From: Cyanobacteria bacterium FACHB-DQ100
GTDB taxonomy: Bacteria > Cyanobacteriota > Cyanobacteriia > Leptolyngbyales > Leptolyngbyaceae
DNA length: 64,000 bases
Direction: 5' to 3'
Assembly: GCA_014695195.1 (NCBI GenBank)
Contig: JACJNW010000019.1
Location: forward strand, 222,469-286,468
Shown one piece after another: positions 28,409 to 36,922 of the stretch. Both the position numbers and the translations under genes were made by a program. The stretch's first letter is position 1. Every line of letters begins with the position of its first letter. The notes under the pieces are model-generated. The model was not told the origin of the DNA. It saw only the letters and a program-made list of their open reading frames with translations, and made no database searches.

Positions 28409-28534
28409 TGAATCGAATTTTCCCTGCGTCGAATTCGATCGGCATTGCGGGATATACATAATTCTGTCACGCGAATTCGATTTTCCCTATGTCAAATTCG
28501 ATTTTCTCTGCGTCGAATTCGATTGGCGCTGCGG
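28409..28534. repeat. 21-bp-phased palindrome array upstream of the NACHT gene
   Basis: Units of 21 bp start at 28409, 28430, 28472, 28493 and 28514, with one divergent unit at 28451. Most open with cgaattcgat. Perfect cgaattcg palindromes sit at 28430, 28472 and 28514 (exactly 42 bp apart) and a further one at 28561. The period equals two DNA turns, so all sites face the same side. It lies 70-195 bp upstream of the NACHT start and 176 bp or more upstream of the divergent small gene, consistent with a cooperative operator. Confidence 0.8.
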
Positions 28535-28709
28535 AATATACATAATCTCATTGTGTCAATCGAATTCGACAACGTGCGAATTTTATTTCCTTGTGAAATT
28601 TACGGAAAACTTGTAAATCGTCCCTCAGCAAGCCGGATCTATGCCCTTCCAATTTCCAATCTCTCTCAGGGAACAATAACAATACACCCTTTAAAAATGG
28701 AGAAAATCC

Positions 28710-29072
28710 ATGCCTACTAAACGTCTCTCCCGCGAGATTCTGCAACAAGATATCGAGTCAATGAATGGGCTGAGTACCATTGCTGGTTATCAAACAAACC
28801 GTACAGAAGCAACTCCAGAAGGCTTACAAGCTGCTTACCGAACGATGCTGACTATGCAACAACGCCAAATTGAACAGCAAGTGCTCGCCCGCGAAGCTGC
28901 CGAAGCTGCACGTCAGGCAGAACAGGCTTTTCATAATGCGGTTCTTGCGATGAAAGAAGTTGTCAAAGGGCAATTTGGTTCTGATGGCAAAGAAGCACTC
29001 GCGATCGGACTCAAGCGCAAATCCGATCGTAAACCTCCTAGCCGTAAACCCAAAGCGGGGTTAGTTCGCTAA
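28710..29072 (+). CDS. hypothetical coiled-coil protein
   Basis: I do not recognise this 120-residue protein. The start is supported by GGAG eight bases before the ATG. The N-terminal part (MPTKRLSREILQQDIESMNG) is followed by a long Gln/Ala/Glu-rich helix (RQIEQQVLAREAAEAARQAE), predicted to form a coiled coil, and a basic Pro/Arg/Lys tail (RKSDRKPPSRKPKAG). It has no membrane segment or signal peptide. It is divergent from the NACHT-HEAT gene and shares its repeat-bearing promoter region, so it could belong to the same system as a DNA- or RNA-binding accessory. That link is positional only. Confidence 0.6.
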   Translation: MPTKRLSREILQQDIESMNGLSTIAGYQTNRTEATPEGLQAAYRTMLTMQQRQIEQQVLAREAAEAARQAEQAFHNAVLAMKEVVKGQFGSDGKEALAIGLKRKSDRKPPSRKPKAGLVR

Positions 29073-29090
29073 TTGAGTTCAGTCAACATC

Positions 29091-29119
29091 AGTAGCTGCT
29101 CTATTCCGGGGTAGCTACT
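29091..29119. terminator. probable bidirectional terminator
   Basis: A stem of seven Watson-Crick pairs (29091-29097 with 29113-29119) extends inward through four or five more pairs that include G-T wobbles. It sits between convergent genes ending at 29072 and 29127, and a short T run follows on the plus strand. Confidence 0.5.
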
Positions 29120-29126
29120 TTGCAAT

Positions 29127-31346
29127 TCAGTTACTCAGCAAATTCTTGAGTTCTTGTTCGCGATGTTCGAGCCGTTCCGCTAGCAGATTCACCACAAAGC
29201 GATGAATATTCGCAGCTAACAACGGATTAGAACTTTCAATCTGCTCGAATGCCTCAGAAGAGAGGAAATACAGCACACTCGGCTTATCTGCCACGACGGA
29301 AGCCATGCGTACTGTCTGGCGATACAAGCCCATCTCACCGATCGTGTTCCCGATCGTATAAGTCCGAATTCGCTTTGTTTGCTTCTGATCCAGGTCTATC
29401 ACCACGCTCACTTGCCCTGAACCAACAAAGTACAATCCATCAAACGGATCACCCTGATAAAACAAATACTCTCCAGGCTGAAGCACACAAGTTTTCAGCA
29501 TCAACATCAATCGATCAACCTGCTCCGGATCGAGAAACGCAGACTTCAAATAGCGACGAAAGGCACGATCGGGATACTCTGAACTGGGTTCAAGTTGGAT
29601 TAACGGGTAAGCTTGTAGGATTTGTTGTTCGCACCATTCTAAGCCACGATCGAGATCATCAAATCGATGACACAACGGAGCAGTTTCATCTAAACAATCT
29701 CCCTGACTTAACCATTGCTTTGCTTCACGAGACAATTGCGTAAACAATAGATGCACCTGTTTCTCGGTTGCAAGCTGTCCTAATTTGGCAAAACTTAACA
29801 CCGCAGAAGCATCAAGTCCGCTCACTAATCGAAAATCTAGAATGACAAACCTGACTTGTGAATTCTGGTCTAAATGAGCGCGAATTTGATTGAGTAACTT
29901 GTTTGCTGTGCCAAAAAAGATCAATCCTTGTAGCTCTAGCACCAAAATCTGCTGACCTTTTGCTTCAAGGATATCCATTTCTTCGGGTGTTCGGAGAACA
30001 TTGCTGTGATGATATGTCCCTGAGCTAATGCGTTTCGTGATGGCAAGTTGACTATACTGAATCACAAACAGCACGATCGCAGCCATCAATCCGACTGCAA
30101 TTCCCTGCAAATATCCCGCCGTTGCCGTCACCGCAACAATCAGCAAAATAATCCCGTAGTCCGATCGTGAAAACCGAAACCAAGCTTGATAAATCCACTC
30201 ATACAAGGGTTCAATTCCATATAGAAGCGGCAGTCCAACCAGAATGAACTTCGGACAGTAGGCTAAACTCTCAGCACTACCAAACGCAATTGCAAAACAC
30301 AGCGCCGCAATCATTCGTCCGACTAATCGCGATCGTCCACCCAACTGAATCGCGAGTGTTGTTTCATTCAAACTCGAAAACCCACCCGCACCACCCCCTA
30401 AACCAGAGACGATCGAAGCTGCTCCTGCAATCTTCAATTCTTGATTCAGGTCAAAATCGCGTTTCACCAATAGTTCAATGCCATTCGCGTTGAGCAATAA
30501 CGCGATCGCTTCAATTAGCCACAATGCGGCTAGAGTCGGAAGCTGTTGAGTGATAACTGTCCAATCAGCGTGGGTAACGGCTGGGATCGCAGTAAATTGG
30601 AATAATGCACCTGATGGCATTTCTCCGAGTAACCATTGTTGTGTTGTTGCCTCTTGGATTGTGGTTCCGGTAAGGGCAAGCCCAGCATAAAAGAGCGCGA
30701 TCGATGCCACAATAATTCCTGGAAGCAACAGAAAATGCTGAAACGACTTTGGCAGAACATACATCGCCAGCGCAAAAAACACCGCAGGTAGCCATTGAAG
30801 CAGCACATTCGGTTGCAAAAAGACTGACACGGTTAAATGATCATAATCAACATCACTGAGCGACTGAAGCGCACCCTGAACTAACAATAGTCCTGTACTG
30901 GCAATAAACCCACCCACGACCGGATAAGGAATAAATCGAATCAGTCCACCAAGCCGAAACTTACCCAACGCCATTAGAATTGCACCGCCCACAATCGAAT
31001 TCAGCACGATCGTTGCAGACAGCGTGAGTAACTTTTGTTCAGTCGTTGCATTCGGCATCAATTCGACAATCTGACGCGCAATCAGGCTCAGAACTGGGAT
31101 CGAATTATCCGAAAGCGTTGCAACTACACCTGGATACGAACTGAATAAAGAAGCGATCGTATTGATCACTGCTGCACTAAACAACAGCACGCCAATTCCC
31201 CAGGGAAGCGCCTCAGAGAATCCACCTGAAAAGATGACTGCTCCAAACGAAACGCTGGTAATCACCGTGAGAGTCCCCATTGTTCCACCTGAAATGAGAT
31301 TCAGGAACAATTGGTTCTCATGCTTTTTGGCAGGTGCATTCTTCAC
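29127..31346 (-). CDS. SulP-family transporter with STAS and cyclic-nucleotide-binding domains
   Basis: A 739-residue membrane protein. Residues about 15-430 form the SLC26/SulP core, with many hydrophobic helices beginning LISGGTMGTLTVITSVSFGA. A STAS domain follows (VLELQGLIFFGTANKLLNQI, then FVILDFRLVSGLDASAVLSF). The C-terminal 130 residues are a CRP-type cNMP-binding domain: LQPGEYLFYQGDPFDGLYFV, then GEMGLYRQTVRMAS, which keeps the phosphate-cassette Glu and Arg. SulP proteins carry sulfate, bicarbonate or other anions, and cAMP or cGMP could gate transport here. The substrate cannot be read from sequence. It is divergent from a MscS channel that has the same C-terminal domain type. Confidence 0.88.
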   Translation of the reverse strand: MKNAPAKKHENQLFLNLISGGTMGTLTVITSVSFGAVIFSGGFSEALPWGIGVLLFSAAVINTIASLFSSYPGVVATLSDNSIPVLSLIARQIVELMPNATTEQKLLTLSATIVLNSIVGGAILMALGKFRLGGLIRFIPYPVVGGFIASTGLLLVQGALQSLSDVDYDHLTVSVFLQPNVLLQWLPAVFFALAMYVLPKSFQHFLLLPGIIVASIALFYAGLALTGTTIQEATTQQWLLGEMPSGALFQFTAIPAVTHADWTVITQQLPTLAALWLIEAIALLLNANGIELLVKRDFDLNQELKIAGAASIVSGLGGGAGGFSSLNETTLAIQLGGRSRLVGRMIAALCFAIAFGSAESLAYCPKFILVGLPLLYGIEPLYEWIYQAWFRFSRSDYGIILLIVAVTATAGYLQGIAVGLMAAIVLFVIQYSQLAITKRISSGTYHHSNVLRTPEEMDILEAKGQQILVLELQGLIFFGTANKLLNQIRAHLDQNSQVRFVILDFRLVSGLDASAVLSFAKLGQLATEKQVHLLFTQLSREAKQWLSQGDCLDETAPLCHRFDDLDRGLEWCEQQILQAYPLIQLEPSSEYPDRAFRRYLKSAFLDPEQVDRLMLMLKTCVLQPGEYLFYQGDPFDGLYFVGSGQVSVVIDLDQKQTKRIRTYTIGNTIGEMGLYRQTVRMASVVADKPSVLYFLSSEAFEQIESSNPLLAANIHRFVVNLLAERLEHREQELKNLLSN

Positions 31347-31498
31347 GCGTTGAATTGATAAAAAAGCATGGAAAGCAATTTCAGCCTACACTAGCTCACC
31401 AAAACAAGTCACGCGAGATCGATCGAAATCCTTCTTCAGATGGAAACGATTGGTGCAGTCAGAGGGTTAATTTCTGTGTAGGTTCAAACGCTGTGCTT

Positions 31499-32953
31499 AT
31501 GGAATTTCAGGAACTCTTCAACGGAATCGTTGTTCAGGGATTATTTGAAGAGTTGTCTAACTTCTTTTCAACTCACTTATTCACCTTTGGTGGGAAGCAA
31601 TTTTCGATCGGCTCTATGGTCGAATTGTTGTTCCAACTCATCATTGTTCTGGTTATTTCTAATTTAACCAAGCAGCTTTTGAAACAGCGAGTGTTTCCGG
31701 GAGTTGGCTTGAATATCGGTACAAGCGAATCCCTGTCCACGATCGGTAGTTACGTAGTGACGCTGATTGGTTTTTTCGTGGTGATTGAATCAACGGGCAT
31801 TAACTTCAGTTCACTGACGGTGTTTGCAGGCGCGATCGGGCTTGGATTTGGGATTGGCTTACAGAACATTACCAGTAATTTCATTAGCGGCATCACATTG
31901 TTATTTGAGCAGCCTGTTAAGGTTGGAGATTATATTGAGGTGGAGCAATTAGCGGGAATTGTTGAAGACATCTCGATTCGCAGTACAACTATCCGGACAA
32001 TTAACAATGTGTTTGTGATTGTGCCGAATAGCCGATTTCTAGAGAATGGTGTCGTCAACTGGAGCTATCGCGATCCAAAGTGTCGCATTGTGATTCCGAT
32101 TTTAGTCGTTGACGAAAGTGATTCGCTTACGGTGATGGAAGCCCTGTTAGCAGCGGCGCGTCAAGAATCACGAGTATTAGCGGCTCCTTCACCGGAAGTC
32201 TACTTTAAGGGATTGGATGCTGAAAAATCGATGTTGAAGTTTGAATTGCTGGTGTGGATCGAGCGTCCGATCGAGCAAGATTCAATCAAAAGCGCTCTAC
32301 AATTCCTGATCGAAGCAGAATTTCGCGATCGCGACCTGGATACGAAAGCAGCTCCGACTGATATTGTGTTTAACGATTTACCCACGATCGCTCAACTGCT
32401 ACAAGGTATCCAAAATGGTTCACCGCCTAAAGCGATCGCACCTGATAAACCGATTAGCGGCTGGCTTTTGCGCGATTTGCTGAAGAAAGTGAGCTACTTT
32501 CAACATTGTTCTGATGTCGAATTGCGCCAAGTGATCGAAAAAGGCTATCGAAAAAAGCTAGCAGCAGGTGAAGTGATTGTGCGGGAAAATGATCCGGGCG
32601 ATGCGTTTTATTTGATTCTTTCGGGTGCGGTCGAAGTGGTGGTGGAATCGATCGATCAACAAGTGGCAGTCCGACGATCAGGCGAATTTATCGGAGAGAT
32701 GTCGCTGTTGTTAGGGACACCCCGAAGCGCGACGTTACGCACGATCGAAGATACCATTCTGTTCATCGTGGATCACGCTAATCTACAGAGCTTACTCAGT
32801 AGCCATCATGAATTAGCCGATCAGATCGCGGAGGCACTGTCTCAGCGTCAAGAAGCGCTTAAAAGTTTGGGAGTGACCGTGACTGAAGCGACGAAAGAAG
32901 AAACGCCATTTCAGTTAATCCGCAAGCAGATCGAGTCAATCTTCGATCTTTAA
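31499..32953 (+). CDS. MscS-type channel with C-terminal cyclic-nucleotide-binding domain
   Basis: A 484-residue membrane protein from the ATG at 31499; the frame opens earlier at 31334 without family similarity. It has three hydrophobic segments and then the MscS pore-lining helix (LTVFAGAIGLGFGIGLQNIT). The beta domain follows (EQPVKVGDYIEVEQLAGIVE, then IRTINNVFVIVPNSRFLENG). After residue 370 comes a cNMP-binding domain, with EVIVRENDPGDAFYLILSGA and the phosphate cassette FIGEMSLLLGTPRSATLRT retaining Glu and Arg. This is the architecture of cyclic-nucleotide-gated MscS-like channels. It lies 74 bp upstream of the Wsp-like operon, whose last gene is a predicted adenylyl cyclase. Confidence 0.9.
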   Translation: MEFQELFNGIVVQGLFEELSNFFSTHLFTFGGKQFSIGSMVELLFQLIIVLVISNLTKQLLKQRVFPGVGLNIGTSESLSTIGSYVVTLIGFFVVIESTGINFSSLTVFAGAIGLGFGIGLQNITSNFISGITLLFEQPVKVGDYIEVEQLAGIVEDISIRSTTIRTINNVFVIVPNSRFLENGVVNWSYRDPKCRIVIPILVVDESDSLTVMEALLAAARQESRVLAAPSPEVYFKGLDAEKSMLKFELLVWIERPIEQDSIKSALQFLIEAEFRDRDLDTKAAPTDIVFNDLPTIAQLLQGIQNGSPPKAIAPDKPISGWLLRDLLKKVSYFQHCSDVELRQVIEKGYRKKLAAGEVIVRENDPGDAFYLILSGAVEVVVESIDQQVAVRRSGEFIGEMSLLLGTPRSATLRTIEDTILFIVDHANLQSLLSSHHELADQIAEALSQRQEALKSLGVTVTEATKEETPFQLIRKQIESIFDL

Positions 32954-33027
32954 TTCCCCAGATAGATACTGCGGCAGTTGAGTTCGCGGTAGGCTCAGCA
33001 ACGAACTTATTTCGGCAGCCCACAGCA

Positions 33028-33477
33028 ATGTTATTGTTGCTTTTTCATATTGCTGGAGATATCTATGCGATCGACAGCACTCACATTGTAGAAGTGCTGC
33101 CGCTTGTGCTGCTGCGAAAAATTCACCAAGCTCCGAAGCACATCACAGGTGTGTTTCAATATCGCAATTGTATTGTGCCTGTCGTTGACTTATGCCAACT
33201 GATTCAGGGGGAGCCTTGCCGATCGCGCTACAGTACCCGAATTATGATGCTGCACTACACTACCAAAAAGGGCAATCGCGCTTATGTCGGATTGTTAGCC
33301 GAGCGAGTCACAGAAACGCTCGATCAGCCTGACCTAATGCCGTCGGCTCAAAGTGATAATGGCTCTTACCTGGGCGAAGTCTTGATGCACGAACAAGACA
33401 TGATTCAGCGATTACGGTGGGAGGCGCTGGTCTCAGATGTTCAAAACGTTGCATTAATTGGGGGAGGAACTGGTTAG
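33028..33477 (+). CDS. CheW-like scaffold protein (WspB position)
   Basis: A 149-residue CheW-domain protein that would link the receptor and kinase of the chemosensory system encoded downstream. The fold is seen in LLLFHIAGDIYAIDSTHIVE, then ITGVFQYRNCIVPVVDLCQL with the conserved G-x-x-x-Y/L-R segment, and AYVGLLAERVTETLDQPD. It is slightly shorter than E. coli CheW. It is the first gene of a seven-gene, tightly spaced run; the next gene starts 5 bp after its stop. In the Pseudomonas Wsp operon, wspB precedes wspC, and that order is kept here. Confidence 0.88.
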   Translation: MLLLLFHIAGDIYAIDSTHIVEVLPLVLLRKIHQAPKHITGVFQYRNCIVPVVDLCQLIQGEPCRSRYSTRIMMLHYTTKKGNRAYVGLLAERVTETLDQPDLMPSAQSDNGSYLGEVLMHEQDMIQRLRWEALVSDVQNVALIGGGTG

Positions 33478-33481
33478 GTGA

Positions 33482-34645
33482 ATGCTACAAACAACCATTG
33501 AAGCAATGTTAAGACAGAAGATCGGATTAGATGCAAACAGTATCGGCTCAAATTCGATCGCTTATGCGATCAATCAGCGCCGTTTGTGTTGCGGGCTTCC
33601 GACCTTGAAAGATTACTACGATCGCCTGAAGCATTCATCTGAAGAACTCGATGCACTGATTGAAACGGTTGTCGTCCCTGAGACTTGGTTCTTTCGCGAT
33701 CGTGAACCTTTTGTGTGCTTAAAACATTGGATCAAAACTGAGTGGAATCCAAATTCTACCTTGCGCGTTTTGTCGGCACCTTGCTCAACGGGGGAAGAAC
33801 CTTATTCGATCGCGATAACTCTGCTCGAAGCAGGACTAAGCAGCGCTCAGTTTCGGATTGACGCGATCGATATTAGTCAAGTTGCTCTGGAAAAAGCGAA
33901 AAGAGCTACTTATACTAAGCGAGCATTCCGGGGAGAAACATCAATTAATCCTGCATATTTTCAAACCGTTGACGACCGATATCAGGTGCGATCGCACATT
34001 CGCGAGACAGTTCAATTCATGCGGAAGAATCTTTTAGAACCGAACAGTTTACTGAGGCATGAATATCAAGTTATTTTCTGTCGAAACCTGCTGATTTATC
34101 TAGATCAACCTGCACGATCGCAGGTAATCAACACGCTAGATCAAGCTCTCAGTTTCTCTGGCTTACTATTTGTTGGCTCCGCAGAAACCTTACAGATTTC
34201 ATCGCGACAGTATCAGCCTGTGGCTCATCCTGTCGCATTTGCTTATCAGAAAATTAAACCGTCCCCAGCCGCACCTCAAAAAGCGTCTATTAAAGCACCC
34301 ATTGCTGCACCGCCAAAACCAAAGCCTACTCCCGCAGTCTCACTTTCCAAACTAGAGCAAGCTAAACAACTGGTCGATCGCGGACAACTGACCGAAGCCG
34401 CACAGCTTTGTAAAGCCCATCTTGCGCTCGATCGCACGAACGCGAACGCCTACTTATTGCTCGGTAAAATCTATCAAGAACTCAATCAAATTCAACCCGC
34501 AGAACAAGCCTTTCAAAAAGCAATCTATCTTAACCCTAACTTCTATGATGCTTTGATTGAATTAGCAGTCTTAAAAGAACAACAAGGAGATCTCGCAACA
34601 GCAACCCGCCTAAAAGCAAGAGTACAACGGCTTCTCAATTTATAG
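33482..34645 (+). CDS. CheR-type methyltransferase with C-terminal TPRs (WspC-like)
   Basis: A 387-residue methyltransferase that would methylate glutamates of the receptor encoded next. The CheR N-terminal helical part leads to VVPETWFFRDREPFVCLKHW. The SAM site is LRVLSAPCSTGEEPYSIAIT, and QVIFCRNLLIYLD follows near residue 205. After a Pro-rich linker (about 255-285) come two or three tetratricopeptide repeats (QLTEAAQLCKAHLALDRTNA, then YLLLGKIYQELNQIQPAEQA). A CheR fused to TPRs is typical of WspC. The gene ends 11 bp before the receptor gene. Confidence 0.92.
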   Translation: MLQTTIEAMLRQKIGLDANSIGSNSIAYAINQRRLCCGLPTLKDYYDRLKHSSEELDALIETVVVPETWFFRDREPFVCLKHWIKTEWNPNSTLRVLSAPCSTGEEPYSIAITLLEAGLSSAQFRIDAIDISQVALEKAKRATYTKRAFRGETSINPAYFQTVDDRYQVRSHIRETVQFMRKNLLEPNSLLRHEYQVIFCRNLLIYLDQPARSQVINTLDQALSFSGLLFVGSAETLQISSRQYQPVAHPVAFAYQKIKPSPAAPQKASIKAPIAAPPKPKPTPAVSLSKLEQAKQLVDRGQLTEAAQLCKAHLALDRTNANAYLLLGKIYQELNQIQPAEQAFQKAIYLNPNFYDALIELAVLKEQQGDLATATRLKARVQRLLNL

Positions 34646-34656
34646 TTATTACGTTT

Positions 34657-36255
34657 ATGCTGAACAAAATCACCAATCGAATTCTACTGGGATACTCAAT
34701 CCCGCTAATTTTTCTGATCATCTTAAGCGCGATCGTCTATCGTACCTCTACTCGCACCTTTCAACTCCAAGCCCAAGCCCAAAGAGCCGAGCAAAATATT
34801 AGAAATACCGATGCCCTAGTGGATGGCATCAATCGAATGGTCGCGGCCGCTCGGGGATACTATATCTTTCCAGAACAACGAGCAAACTCTACGAGAGTTT
34901 ACAACGACGGGCGCAGCCAAGCGATCGAAAAAGCTCAACAGCTACAAACTGCCGACAATCCCAGAGTGAGAGGGGCAGCGAATGAATTGTCGCAACTGAT
35001 CGAGCAGTCCGATGAAACCTTCCAAAATGTTTTTCGCTTAGTGGGTCAGAACAATCTGCCTCAAGCAAGAACACAGCTTTTACGCACTAGAATTACAGAC
35101 TTACAAGCACGGCGCAATCGAATTGTGAGTGAGCTTGAAAACGAACTTGCTCAGATTCAAGCTTCTGCTGGCGACTCTCAAGGTTTTTTGCTGAGATTAA
35201 TTATTGTTGGAACGCTGCTCGCACTCATTTTAACCCTGATTGTTGGCTTGTTGAATAGTCTGCCTTTAAGACAGCAGCTTCCCAAAGTCGTGAATGCCGC
35301 AGAAGCGATCGCAGACGGAAACCTTGCTTACTCCCTAGATGACACCAAAGACCGAACCGAAGTCGGACAACTGCTGAATGCGTTTCAAAACATGATCAAA
35401 AGCTTGAATAAATTAATCTCGCAAGCTCAGCGATCAGGCATTCAAATCAGCACCTCAACCACGCAGATTGCAGCCGCCGGAAAACAACTCGAAGCTACGG
35501 TCAACGAGCAGTTTGCGTCAATGAACGAAGTGAATGCAACAGCGCGACAGATTGCGATGACGGCTGGAGGCTTAGTAAAGTCGATGGATGAGGTTGTAAA
35601 AACTGCACAAGAAACGACCAATGCTGCATCCAATAGTCAAACGAATCTGGACAAGATTCAATCCGCAATGCAGCGATTAGCTTACGCCACGAATTCGATC
35701 TCCTCAAAGCTGAAAGTGATGGACGAAAAGGCAAACAATATCAATACAGTCGTCACCACAATCACAAAGGTTGCGGATCAAACTAACTTGCTATCGCTTA
35801 ATGCTGCGATCGAAGCTGAGAAAGCTGGAGAATACGGAGCCGGATTTGCAGTCGTGGCGCGTGAAATTCGTCGTCTCGCTGACCAATCCGCAGTGGCAAC
35901 GCTGGAAATTGAACAGATGGTGAAAGAAATGCAGTCCTCTGTGTCCAGTGGTGTGATTGAGGTTGATAAATTCCGCAATGAAGTGAAGCAATACGTCGAA
36001 GAAGTTGGCAATGTGAGTGAGCAAATTGCAAGCTTTATCACAGAAGTTCAGGGACTCACGCCGCAATTTGTCACCGTCAACCGAAGTATGGATGAACAAT
36101 ATCGAGGAGCCGAGCAGATTAGCACTGCGATCGCTCAGTTACGCGATGCTTCACAACAAACCGTCCAGTCGATTCAAGAAACCAACCACGCTCTGAGGCA
36201 GCTTGATGATGCAACGAGAGGCTTACAGCGTGAGATTTCGCAGTTCAAGGTGTAA
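34657..36255 (+). CDS. methyl-accepting chemotaxis protein (WspA-like)
   Basis: A 532-residue transmembrane receptor. Helix 1 lies near residues 8-28, and a helical periplasmic domain (about 29-180, CHASE3/four-helix-bundle type) has no recognisable ligand-binding motif. Helix 2 is LLRLIIVGTLLALILTLIVG near 180-200, and a HAMP domain follows with EAIADGNLAYSL. The cytoplasmic coiled coil has its signalling tip at NLLSLNAAIEAEKAGEYGAG with FAVVAREIRRLADQSA, the most conserved part of the family. In the Wsp system the receptor responds to surface contact or membrane stress; that sense is inferred here from operon organisation. Confidence 0.93.
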   Translation: MLNKITNRILLGYSIPLIFLIILSAIVYRTSTRTFQLQAQAQRAEQNIRNTDALVDGINRMVAAARGYYIFPEQRANSTRVYNDGRSQAIEKAQQLQTADNPRVRGAANELSQLIEQSDETFQNVFRLVGQNNLPQARTQLLRTRITDLQARRNRIVSELENELAQIQASAGDSQGFLLRLIIVGTLLALILTLIVGLLNSLPLRQQLPKVVNAAEAIADGNLAYSLDDTKDRTEVGQLLNAFQNMIKSLNKLISQAQRSGIQISTSTTQIAAAGKQLEATVNEQFASMNEVNATARQIAMTAGGLVKSMDEVVKTAQETTNAASNSQTNLDKIQSAMQRLAYATNSISSKLKVMDEKANNINTVVTTITKVADQTNLLSLNAAIEAEKAGEYGAGFAVVAREIRRLADQSAVATLEIEQMVKEMQSSVSSGVIEVDKFRNEVKQYVEEVGNVSEQIASFITEVQGLTPQFVTVNRSMDEQYRGAEQISTAIAQLRDASQQTVQSIQETNHALRQLDDATRGLQREISQFKV

Positions 36256-36259
36256 AGCC

Positions 36260-36922
36260 ATGATCACGATCGAGGATATCAATGATTGCTGGAATCGAAT
36301 TGGCGTAGAAGGCAATCAGACTTGCGAGCGACTGGCGCAGGTGACGCATTGCCACAATTGCTCTGTGTATTCGGAGTCCGGACGGCTTCTGCTCGAACGT
36401 GACGTGCCGATCGATTATGTTCAGGAATGGACAACGAGCATTGCTGAACGCGGATCAGCTTTAAGCGATCGATCAACGGAAGAAATGCTGTCGTTGATTC
36501 TGTTTCGACTGGGACAGGAGCAGTTTGCAATTTCGATCCGATCGCTGCAAGAAGTGATTCGTCCGACTCGAATTCATAAGCTGCCTCGGCGGAGCGATCG
36601 GTTATTTCTGGGATTAACCAATGTTCGGGGTGAAGTTCTGCTCTGTGCATCCTTGCGAGAGTTTCTCAATCTAGAAGCTGCTGCGTCTTCGGATGACAAT
36701 CGAATGCTGATTGTCGGCACGTCTCAGCGGAAATGGGTGTTTCCGGTTGATCAAGTGCATGGCATTCATCGTTATCCGCTGCGCCAGATTCAAGCTCCAC
36801 CCGTTGTGATCACAAAGACAAATGCAGCCTATACCCAGGGCATTGTGATCTGTAACGATCAAAAGGTGAACTATCTGAATGCAGAATTGCTGATTGATAC
36901 GCTCGATCGGAGATTGCTATGA
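36260..36922 (+). CDS. WspD-type CheW protein with N-terminal Cys motif
   Basis: A 220-residue CheW protein from the ATG at 36260. Its first 45 residues contain DCWNRIGVEGNQTCERL and then THCHNCSVYS, the cysteine-bearing N-terminus typical of WspD. The CheW fold follows from LSLILFRLGQEQFAISIRSL, with FLGLTNVRGEVLLCASLREF as the conserved strand region and KWVFPVDQVHGIHRYPL after it. The Cys/His spacing could bind a metal, which is not established. The gene starts 4 bp after the receptor stop and its own stop overlaps the CheA start (ATGA), so the operon is translationally coupled. This signature is the best single reason to call the locus Wsp-like. Confidence 0.9.
   Translation: MITIEDINDCWNRIGVEGNQTCERLAQVTHCHNCSVYSESGRLLLERDVPIDYVQEWTTSIAERGSALSDRSTEEMLSLILFRLGQEQFAISIRSLQEVIRPTRIHKLPRRSDRLFLGLTNVRGEVLLCASLREFLNLEAAASSDDNRMLIVGTSQRKWVFPVDQVHGIHRYPLRQIQAPPVVITKTNAAYTQGIVICNDQKVNYLNAELLIDTLDRRLL

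Noticed and set aside
28377..28616. Plus-strand frame encoding a heptad-like EFDFPYV/KFDFLCV peptide
   Set aside because: The 21-bp repeats are a multiple of three and contain no stop, so the frame is open by chance; it has no ribosome binding site or family resemblance.
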